DNA from: Rutpela maculata
Taxonomy: Eukaryota; Arthropoda; Insecta; Coleoptera; Cerambycidae
Direction of reading: 5' to 3'
NCBI GenBank assembly: GCA_936432065.2
Contig: OW386285.2
Span: forward strand, 186,000,301-186,064,300
Length of the DNA: 64,000 bases
The notes under the pieces were generated by a model, which worked only from the letters and a program-made list of their open reading frames with translations, had not been told where the DNA came from and made no database searches. Every line of letters begins with the position of its first letter. Position 1 is the stretch's first letter. Of this stretch, positions 1-8,334 are shown one piece after another. The position numbers were made by a program, and so were the translations under genes.

Positions 1-240
1 GTGAAATTTTGGCGTACTTTTGAAAAATTGATTTTCAAGCCAAATTTCAACGCAGTTTTGAAAAATTAGTCTGCAAGTGAAACTTTGGCGTACTTTCGAT
101 AAATCGATTCCTGGGCCAAATTTTGACGCCCTTCCAAAAATATTATTTTTCAAAGTCCAATTTATGATACCTTTGAAAAAGTATACTATTCATAAATCTT
201 TGTCATTATATACTTCTACTCTGATATTCTGAACCAAAAA
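1..240. repeat. Degenerate ~39-bp tandem repeat
   Basis: A unit of about 38-40 bases built around an AAATTT(T)GRCG core followed by TTTTGAAAAAT recurs about five times, with alternate units starting GTGAAA and GCCAAA. The copies are diverged. Similar words recur more loosely up to about 400. No ORF is supported here. It looks like an old satellite-like array. Confidence 0.55.
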
Positions 241-405
241 CATTTTTCCTAAGTGAAAATTCGGTGTTTCTTCGAATTTTCGCCTGGTCATTTCCAACGC
301 CTTATAGAACCCAAAACGGTCCTTGTGGACTGATCTGCGCCTCTGCAGACTCCCAAAAATGTCTTTAAATGAAATTTTTGCCTAAGTCGAATTTTGATTA
401 TGTCT

Positions 406-1104
406 TCAACTTAGGACGATTTTGGAGAGTTCTACAACACCCTCACCGACTACCTTGGCCTTCGTATATTGGATTTTGGCCTGCTTTAGTCTTTGGCTGA
501 CTGCAGACCAGGTGTCCTGTCTCCTTAGGACCACAGGTGGGATTTTGGGGGCCGTCTCTGTGGCCACCTCCTGCTCGGGGGTGGCTTGCTTAGTGGAGGG
601 GGCATCCTGGCTGGTGCTCGGTTGGACCTGATTTTCGGGCTGGGCCGCCTTTTTCGCCCTTGTCCTGGTGACAAGGGTGAATTCGCCGTCACTGTCGGCT
701 TCGGCTGCCTTCCTTTTGGGGGCCTCTTTAGGTGCGGGTTGCACCTCGGGGGTCTGGACCTGGGGCTGTGGCTGCACCAGGGGGGCCTGGGGCTGAGGTT
801 TTGCCTGGGGCACAGTCTGGGTTTGGGGGGGCTTCTCAGCTCGTATGGCTGCCAGTAATTCAGCGTGCTGAATTTGTTGCGCCTCGTGCTGGATTCGCTG
901 CGCTTCGAGCTGTTTGGCCACATCCGCACGGAGTTGGGCCATCCTCTGGTTCATGTCACACAGCTGGAATCTCAGAGACTCGTTCTCCTGTGTGAGCCTT
1001 GCAATCATTGCCTTTAGCGCCTCCCTGCTCTCGTCCATGACTTCCATGGGCTGCGGGCTGCCTCCAGGAGGGGCTCCGTCCTGTCCGGCCATACTGTCCT
1101 CCAC
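406..1104 (-). pseudogene. Jockey-family ORF1 (gag-like), N-terminal part
   Basis: This 232-residue frame opens with an acidic, serine-rich start. A leucine/glutamine-rich coiled coil follows (about residues 30-80), then a proline/glutamine-rich linker. A segment containing PPVVLRRQDTW and KAKVVGEG matches the same region of the ORF1 at 1870 in order and spacing. That is the RNA-binding Gag-like protein of a non-LTR retrotransposon. Homology stops just after KVVGEG, where the other copy continues into its RNA-binding part, so the RRM-like region and CCHC knuckles are missing. The last few residues come from unrelated sequence. It is a truncated copy of the same family, lying opposite to the 1638-3804 element. 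Confidence 0.7.
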
Positions 1105-1440
1105 AGTATATGGTTCCTGTATTTTTTTTGTCCTGTCTCACCTAAAAGAAATACCTGAAAAGAAATGATTAGCGGGATAGGAGGGAAAGGAAAAATAAAC
1201 TTTGTCCCCAGGCGGGGGACTTTATTTATCTTTTACACTAGTGCCTTGAAAAAGACAACTAGTGTTTCTCCTCTTCTCACTACACGCCTGTTGTAACGCT
1301 TGCACGCTACGCTTCGCACTGTGGGGCTGCCACTTCACTGTTCACTGCACTGACTGAAACTCACTACTCACTAGGTGGTCTGCTCGCTTCGGTGTCCGGG
1401 TGAACTGTGTGTGTTCGAGTCGCGAAGTAAATTTTATATT
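430..1440 (-). mobile_element. 3'-truncated jockey-like element, 5' UTR plus partial ORF1
   Basis: Upstream of the ORF (1105 to about 1440) lies a leader whose reverse complement matches 1690-1830: both contain GTGAAGTGGCAGCCCCACAG, then AGATAAATAAAGTCCCC and GCCTGGGGAC. The 3' part of the element is absent, which is unusual because target-primed elements normally lose their 5' ends. No target duplication was found. The outer 5' boundary is uncertain. Confidence 0.6.
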
Positions 1441-1503
1441 TATACTAAGGGAGGAGCCAAAATTTTAAGACTAACCAATCAAAAACGGCGCGCTTGACTA
1501 TAT

Positions 1504-1637
1504 TGTCATCGGCGATGATATTTAAAATAAAGGGTCGGACCAATGGGAATGCTCGAAAAGAGCATTCACAGTGGGTGGAGCCTAGTCGGGCTGCGTCGAT
1601 ATGTATTTAAATCGACACTTTTGCAAATTGTAGTCAG
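1504..1637 (+). promoter_or_regulatory. 5' LTR, upstream part with TATA-like box
   Basis: Bases 1504-1637 are nearly identical to 11059-11192. A TATTTAAAT box (1604-1612) stands about 30 bases before TCAG (1634-1637), the start of an arthropod-type TCAGT initiator. The jockey insertion begins right there and separates the initiator from its downstream half, which resumes at 3805. The LTR/internal boundary before gag could not be fixed. Confidence 0.65.
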
Positions 1638-1869
1638 GATAGTTCAAGTGGCAGTCGACGAGTGCAGACCTCCAGTGTGCAGTTGAAGACAGTGCGAAGC
1701 GAACTAGTGAAGTGGCAGCCCCACAGAGAGTGCAAGAGGAGAAATATCAGTCGTCTTTATTAAGACGCTGATATAAAAAGATAAATAAAGTCCCCCGCCT
1801 GGGGACACTTGTGTTTTACCTTCCCGATTCCTTTCCCATTTTTATTTTTTAGGTAAACAAGAGGACGAC

Positions 1870-3264
1870 ATGCCGAGGAAGAAAAACTCGGACAAAAGCA
1901 TGGATATGGAGACGGACGACTCGTCTAGAGCGTCAACTCCAGCGAGGTCACAAGCAGACGACAGAGATGTAATAAAATCGAGGCTCGAGGAAGAAAACAG
2001 GATGTTACGGGCCCAGATAGCGAATCTTCAGCTAGAGCTAGAACAGCTCACCATACAGATGCTAAATCAAAGCAAGCAGGCGGAACTGCAGATAGAAGAA
2101 GGCCGCAAACAGCACGAAGAGCTAATGTCACTCCTCCGGGCCTGCAACAACACCATGAAGGCCCCTGAGATGAAAGAAGCCCTGAAAAGGAAGACCGTCC
2201 CTGACAGTGACGATGAGGCACCCCCCACAACAAAAAAGACGCCAACCCCCAGCCAAAACAAACCATCTACCAGCCAGGCCAAGAGCACGGCGGCCACGGA
2301 CGAGGAAACCCCTGCAACCCCCCGGATGCCCCCCGTTGTACTAAGGAAAAAGGAAACTTGGACCGAAGTCACAAACAAATTACACCACGCCCGGATAGGC
2401 TTCAACAAAGCCAAGGTGGTGAGAGAGGGCATCTCCATTGAACCTGCGTCAAAAGAAGACCACGCCAGGATGACCACGCTGTTCGCCCAGGAACAACGGG
2501 AATTTCATACCTACGCCCTACCCGAGGAGAGGATGCTGAGAGCAGTAATCCGGGGCATTCCCAGCGGCGTGGGCACAGATGAAGTCAAACTGGACCTGGA
2601 GAGACAGGGATTCACACCCATTTCTGTCCAAAGGATGACCTCCCGAAGGACAAGACAGGAAATCCCCCTGGTGCTAGTACTGGTCCCCCCGACGCAAGAG
2701 AGCATCCTGTCAGTTAACCGTTGCTGCTTCCTGGTAGTCAAAACCGAGAAACAACGGGCAAAACAGACCATCTCCCAGTGCCACCGGTGCCAGACATACG
2801 GCCATGCACAAGGACGGTGCACGGCGCAACCCAAATGTGTCAAGTGTGGAGAGACCCACCACACCAAGGACTGCCAGAAGCCCAAGGACACCCCCGCTAA
2901 ATGCGCAAACTGTCAGGGTGCGCACCCCGCAAGCTACAGAGGATGCCCCCGATGCCCCAAAAGGCCAGCCAGCCACCAGACACCAGCCCCCCGGAAGCCA
3001 CCAGACACCAGCCCCCCGGAAGCCACCCGCCCACAAGTCAGCCACCACCAGGACAACCCCCGGGCTAAGCTACGCCAGAGCAGCCCAGGGAACCGCAGGG
3101 ACACACACCAACCCTGCCCTACCACTACAGGCCCCCCCGGAGGCTGGACAACTCGCTGCTGTACTGGCCCAGATGCAGCAGATGTGTACCATGATGGGGG
3201 CCCTGTTTGCAAACCTGCCCCACCTCACCCCCCAGTGACGCCACCCGGACCACCCCATCGATGA
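1870..3264 (+). pseudogene. Jockey-family ORF1 (gag-like, CCHC), frameshifted near the end
   Basis: The N-terminus is charged, followed by a leucine-rich coiled coil (about residues 35-85), a Lys/Pro/Thr linker and a conserved block from PPVVLRKKETW onward. Three zinc knuckles then follow in the order CHRCQTYGHAQGRC, CVKCGETHHTKDC and CANCQGAHPASYRGC, the usual arrangement of jockey/I-clade ORF1 nucleic-acid-binding proteins. After the third knuckle the frame enters low-complexity sequence. The typical C-terminus (LSYARAAQG and an AALxQMQQM-like helix) lies in another frame ending at 3238. The shift is near a tandem duplication of about 27 bases around 2970-3025. Stop codons downstream lead straight into the 3' UTR. 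Confidence 0.8.
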
Positions 3265-3804
3265 AGAAACCAGAAGAGACATGACGACACCCAACAACCT
3301 ACCCACGACCCTGCGGGTACTGGACAACATACCGTCCAGTACCTGTAGTCCCCCTGGCTCCGGGCAGACCAAAAATGCTACCAATAGCATTTAGGTCTGC
3401 CCTTCCTCGAGCTACATAGCTCATCCTTACCTCACCGACGATCCGGATGACAGGAGGCCTCTTGGCATCCTGTGTACCGGCAGTCTCTCCTGCCACAACT
3501 TCCACACACCAAACAGACAGATGACTACCCCCCGGGGGGAAACAAGCTGGCGAAGAAAAGAAAACGAAGACAGAAGAACGCCAGAAGAGGCCTTAGCCAG
3601 CAAGGTCCAACGAGCCAGGACCCAGGGAGGTGGGCCGAAATCGTCTGCACCGCTCACATTTGTGAGTGGGGCCGACGTAAAGTAAGCTCGCCCGCCCTGC
3701 ACGAGGCTGGTCCCCGGTCTACAGCGATGTACTGGGGTAAAGGGCAATAGTCCTGCCCGGCCCCAGTCATCCGAGACCGACATCTTTAGCCAAGAATATT
3801 GGCG
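3265..3804 (+). other. Jockey 3' UTR
   Basis: Non-coding sequence that matches the reverse complement of 8335-8870 along nearly its whole length. Both contain CCGTCCAGTACCTGTAGTCC, GGGCAGACCAAAAATGCTACC and the terminal CAAGAATATTGGCG. It marks these two elements as one family. Short frames across it are not supported as genes. Confidence 0.75.
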
Positions 3805-4013
3805 ATTGTAGTCAGTTACTCCCGAGCCTTCATCGACGGCACTTCGCCTCAAGAATTATTAAAACTTAAATTGTGTTTTCCTTTGTCCTAGTGATATTTA
3901 CCTACCCTGTTGGAAGCAACGTAATTGTTCTTTCAACGATATTATTCCTTTCGTCTAGAATAACATAATAGTTATCTAGACAATTTAAATTTCCTAGTAC
4001 CTATATATAAATC
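3805..4013 (+). promoter_or_regulatory. LTR downstream part and gag leader
   Basis: The sequence is nearly identical to 11182-11390, starting with the duplicated ATTGTAGTCAG and the restored TCAGTTACTCCC initiator. It leads to the gag ATG at 4014. The LTR end and primer binding site must lie here, but no tRNA-complementary stretch was recognised with confidence. Confidence 0.5.
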
Positions 4014-5526
4014 ATGAGTGATCACGACAGTTCAGAATACACAAACTATGAAGATGAACACCAAACGAAAGACAGTGCTGGGGACCAATCAGGTCATGCT
4101 GGCGTGCCTTTAATGTCTGGTACGTTGGGCCCCACACTGTCATCTGTTACCAGAGGCCTCCCCGAGTCAATTTCATTTCAAGAGGGGCAACAGTGGACTT
4201 TTAGTGATGGGGGTGTGCAGGCGCAGCCTGGCGCGTCCTCCATGTTGGGCGCGTTGCACCCCATCCTGCCAACGACGCCTAAAACCACGAACTCACTCAG
4301 GCCCATAGAAGAAAGCAGTGTCTCGTACAGCGATGGGGGGCCACAGGCATGCCCTGCCAGGGTCCTCTTTGTTGGGCGCGTCGCACCCCATCCTGCCATC
4401 CCAAGGTTATGGTAGCTTACCAGGAACGGCGTCACGTCCGACGCCTTCGACATTGGAGCCTCCCGGCTCTCCATTAGATCCAAGGCCACCGGCGTTCACG
4501 GTGGAGGAGTTGGCCTTAACAATCGCAGATATGCAGTCGGCGATGCAGAGGTTGTTACTGGCACACAGCCAAGATCAAATTGAACTTCCCCAAAACTCGT
4601 GCACGACAACCATCGGAAATCGAAACGCAAATGAAGGTGGTATTCGACGAGGACATGTCGCCATGCAACGTGGGGCTCTACCAAGGTTATCGGAAGATAC
4701 CAACCCATACCCAAGTGCTCAACCAAATCTGGGGGGATCAGGCCCTCAGTGGCGCCCAGCAACGTTAGAAGAGAGGCTGCAAGAACAAATGTTAAATGTG
4801 ATTGCCACTAGTACACAAGCTGCAGTACAGGCTGTAAACCAAAATAAACTACTTGGCATTTCGGCCCCCAAGATTTTCCCAACCTTCAGTGGCCATGAGT
4901 GGGAAGACCCTAGAATATTTATAGAGGAGATAGAAGAAGTTATGACGCGTCACAAAATAATGGAGAGGGATAAGACTCGCATTGCCATGAACCAACTAGA
5001 GGGTAATGCAAGGAAAGCTCTGGAGTCATGGAAGAGCTTAAAGATGACCTTCTCCGATTTTAAGCAGCGATTAATCAACCGCTTTAATGAACCCGCTTTA
5101 ATGGGCAGCCTACGTTCGAGGCTGCACGGCGAGCGTCAAAAGGAAAATGAACCTGTCACGGTGTTCATCAGACGAAAAATAGGACTCCACCAGAGAGTGG
5201 AGCCTCACACCCCGGAACTGCAAATATTGGAAGAAGTTAGGGAACTCCTGAGGCCCGAGTTGCGGTTCGCCACACGAACGATGAAGTGCAATAGCCTTGA
5301 GGAACTGAGCCAAGCGGCAGAGTGGGCAGAACAGGATTTCACGGAGCCGGAGCGGCATTTACGTCCGCTACCACGACCAGTACTACATAGTAGGGATGAA
5401 TCTGGACCCCCCACCCCATGCAGATACTGTCAAGGCAACCATTACAACCGAGACTGTCCCAGGCGAGACCAGGGAAACGAGAGACGGGCCGTGGCGGACC
5501 AGAACGCCCGGCCCAGGCAGTCATGA
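4014..5526 (+). pseudogene. gag: Gypsy-like gag with one frameshift
   Basis: The first frame (4014-4415) opens MSDHDSSEYTNYEDEH. It carries two copies of a ~40-residue repeat around SDGG-Q-x-P and SSMLGA-HPILP. A shift near 4350 passes the frame to 4318-5526. The second copy at 11391 reads through this point in one frame, so the shift is specific to this copy. The second part contains a capsid-like helical region (about 4850-5340, with the KIFPTFSGHEWEDPRIFIEEIEE start typical of retrotransposon Gag) and one zinc knuckle, CRYCQGNHYNRDC, near 5420-5460. Gag binds and packages element RNA. Its end overlaps the protease frame by about 109 bases in the -1 frame, as expected for ribosomal frameshifting. 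Confidence 0.8.
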
Positions 5527-6353
5527 GAACTCTAAACAATTTTAATGCTCGAGGCTCACTCCCACGAGTCACAGTCCGCATCAATGGACGAAAACTGTTA
5601 GCACTAATGGACAGCGGGGCTACCCATTCCTTCATCAACGCCAGGTTTAGCCAGGGAATGAACATTAGGCGGTCCCCGATGATCATACAGTTGGCAAATG
5701 GGAGCGAGCTAACGAATAATGAAGGTGACGTGCAAGCCATGCTAGATTTCGACAACATTACTCTCCCTGCTACCTTACGAATAATGACAGATCTCTCTGA
5801 AGACCTAATCTTGGGCCATAGATGGCTTTTGGCAAACCAGGCACAACTGGATTACGACATTCAAAGCACGAGGCTAGGTTTGGAGCCAGAAATTTTGATA
5901 CCCTGGGTGTTGAGTAAAGGCCAAGGTATGGAGGACGGGGGCCTACCACCCCGAGCTGACATACAACAAGTAAATGAGGGTGAGGAGCCACCAGGGAGCT
6001 TATTTGATGATATATGCCGAGAACAACTAGTAGACTATTCTATAGAGGCGGCCATTGCACACTGGCCGGCTCTGCAAGAGGCTGATTGGGAATTAGATAC
6101 GTGGGAGCGGCGCCTACGAGACCAATTCGTGGTGGAAAATGGACAGCTATGGCATGTAACGGAGGAGCGAAAGGCGTTAGTGGTACCTAGGAACCTACGA
6201 AGAAGGGTAGCTCACTTTTACCATGATTCAACTCACGCTGGGCTTATGTTAGGACTTGTCTGGTTTGCTCTTCAACCAAAACGGGACCACTCCAAGCCGC
6301 AGCCCCGCAGAGGCCTCGCCCACCATCAAAGCCGTGGCAAGTCCTTAGCCTAG
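5418..6353 (+). pseudogene. pol: Protease fused directly to integrase N-terminus (no RT/RNase H)
   Basis: A retropepsin domain lies at about residues 45-155: LLALMDSGATHSFINARF holds the catalytic DSG, and LILGHRWL is the second signature. About 95 residues later comes the integrase zinc-binding region (LWHVTEERKALVVPRNLRRR, then HFYHDSTHAG). A normal gypsy Pol would place about 500 residues of RT and RNase H between them. The frame is unbroken across the junction, so the loss is in frame. A frameshift near 6250 breaks the zinc finger before its Cys pair, which lies in another frame as CLVC. Cleavage of Gag-Pol and integration would be the roles of an intact protein. Confidence 0.8.
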
Positions 6354-6733
6354 ATGTCATGGGACCTTACGTGGAGACCACTCGAAAGAATAGATTTCTC
6401 TTGGTGGTGACTGACACTTGTTCGAAATGGATTGAGGCCGAACCTGCACCCAGTGCCACGTCAAACCAAATAAAGATTTTCCTGGAGCGGGTATTCCTTA
6501 GATGGGGGTACCCGGAGTCGATCATTACGGATAATGCCACTAATTTTCTGTCAGCCGCACTCACCAACTACCTACAGCAAAATGGCATAAAGCAGTTTAT
6601 ATCGCCAATCTACCACAAAAGGTCTAACCCCGTCGAAAGGAGAAACCAAGAGATCAAGAAGGCTTTACGGGAGAGATTGCGCAACAAACCGGCTAACAAG
6701 TGGGACTTAGAGATTCCCCAAGTGTTGTTTTGA
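6354..6733 (+). pseudogene. Integrase catalytic core fragment
   Basis: Gypsy-type integrase core: LLVVTDTCSKWIEAEP carries the first Asp, ESIITDNATNF the second Asp, and the glutamate region lies near NPVERRNQEIKKALRE. The frame really begins upstream of this ORF (near 6255) and includes the PWQVLSLDVMGPY entry of the core. It stops at 6733 after IPQVLF, where about 50-60 residues of normal core are missing before the C-terminal domain resumes in another frame. Confidence 0.8.
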
Positions 6734-8175
6734 GACCTGAGGAGTGGCAGCATCCCGGACAGCGCGAAGCATTACCTGAGCCCCGGCAGGCAGCACAGAC
6801 AAGACAAGAAAAGGCAGAAAGACGCCAAGTTGTCTTTCAGAGGCACCTGTACCCTGAGCCAAGACAAGCACCTATCCAGCTGGTGGTCGGCCAGCAAGTC
6901 TTGATCAGGGGCTTTAAAGATGCGAGGCCGAGTTTTGGCCTCACCTGGGAAGGCCCGTTCGCAGTGACTCAGGTTTTAGGAGATAACGTCTACGAAGTCA
7001 GGAAAGGGGATTCCTTGGTGCCCATTCACATTGACGATCTGCGCCCTTTTCCGACAGCATTGAAGCCCCGTCGGAGGGCCCCACCCGAGGTACAGGCCGT
7101 GGTAGCCCCGTCAGAAGATGAAGACGACGATCAAGATGACGACGATGAAGTCTATCCATTTGACGACTTCGGTCCTTCAGAAGAACCTACCCCTGGTCCT
7201 TCTCACCACCCTGATATCCCAACTCCTACCCCATCTAGTCTAACACAGACCATGACTAATACAAACAATGTTCTTACAGACAACCACGTCCAGGAGGAGG
7301 TTCCCAGCAGCCCCCTGATGATGCCCCGGCCAGGATCCGGACAGAACCTCGTCGTTATCCCACACCCGGAAGATCATCAGGCCTCCAATCCAGTCCATTT
7401 CGTCTTCGCCAAGGTCAAATGCAGCGAGCCAGGTTCGACCCCTGCAGCTGCCCCAAAGCAACATGGTCCAAGAGAGAAACCCGTCCAAGGCGTGTCCGGT
7501 TCGACCCCGGCAGCTAACCAGGATAACAGGCCCTTCTCCAGCCAGTCTAGCCAAAGCTTTGAAGTCCCAGAGGCCTTGAAGTTCCACAGCACGTCAGCTG
7601 CTCTAAAGAAACATGGTCCCATGGAGAGCTCAGTCCACGGCGCGCCCGGTTCGACCCCGGCAGCCAACCACGACAGCAGGCCCATCTCCAACCAGTCTCC
7701 GCCAAGCCAGGATGTCTTAGCAGAGCACGAGCCCATGCAACAACTAGCTGCCGCTAGTTCACTGAAGTCCCAGTTATGTCCAATATTTGAAGTTCCCGAG
7801 GCCCCAACATCAGACGAGCCAGGTTCAACCCCTGCAGTCAACAAGGATGTCGCAGAGCCAAAATCAGTCCTAGCTGTCGCTAGGACACTAAATTCCCATG
7901 AAGTAATCACTACCACGGATAAAGAGATCCAAACCGATCAAAGTCTAACAGATGACCCAGGAGGGTCCTCGAGGTCCCTGCAGTCTCCCGGTAACGAGTC
8001 CCAGTTGCCCGGACATCCAGAAGCCAACACCTCGGCGATGTTTCTATTGTCGCCGAGGTCCCAGCCGAGTTCGGTCCGATCCAGGACAATGGGTCCCGGT
8101 CCAGGCCAACAGAGAAACCAAGAACCAACACTCGCGTTTCGGGTAATGCTAAACATTTTAAATTTGTTTGTATAG
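6734..8175 (+). CDS. Integrase C-terminal (GPY/F) domain with long Pro/Ser-rich extension
   Basis: The frame is open from about 6700. It holds a GPY/F-type integrase tail (VGQQVLIRG, LTWEGPFAVTQVLGDNVYEV, VPIHIDDLRPF) at about 6880-7050. An acidic Asp/Glu run (7110-7180) and about 330 low-complexity residues follow. Those include repeats around GSTPAA with KHGP-x-E and EVPEA words at 7430-7560, 7600-7700 and 7800-7850. The TGP-like end of integrase is usually followed by the stop or by env, so the extension is unusual. No signal peptide or membrane segment is visible, so it is not an env. Its function is unknown. Confidence 0.65.
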
Positions 8176-8334
8176 GGCGATACGTTTTGCCATGACATGT
8201 TAAATGTTATAAATGAAATATTTGAAATATTTTGAAGTACCTAAAATATCTTAAGTTAATTTTTTCTTCTAGCTCTGTAAAATGACTTTCTCATATTTTT
8301 GATTATACAATAAAGTCAAAAAACACGGGGAAGT
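8176..8334 (+). promoter_or_regulatory. 3' untranslated region and polypurine tract of the gypsy-like element
   Basis: AT-rich sequence containing AATAAA near 8310, ending CACGGGGAAG (8324-8333). Across the jockey insertion the same CACGGGGAAGT is repeated at 11049-11059, directly before the LTR start. The polypurine tract is therefore part of the insertion target site. Confidence 0.6.

Larger units (their letters stand above)
1638..3804 (+). mobile_element. Jockey-family element with ORF1 but no ORF2
   Basis: The element is bounded by an 11-bp target duplication, ATTGTAGTCAG, at 1627-1637 and 3805-3815. The uninterrupted site is at 11182-11192 in the second LTR copy. It holds a 5' UTR (1638-1869), ORF1 (1870 to about 3238) and then directly the 3' UTR. 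The 3' UTR matches the reverse complement of 8335-8870, the UTR of an ORF2-bearing copy of the same family. There is no poly(A) tail; both copies end in ATATTGGCG. The whole endonuclease/RT ORF is missing, so the element depends on another copy for mobility. Confidence 0.85.

Noticed and set aside
7240..7916. Minus-strand frames of 115 and 179 residues opposite the integrase extension
   Set aside because: Shadow frames of a low-complexity GC-richer coding stretch; no motif.
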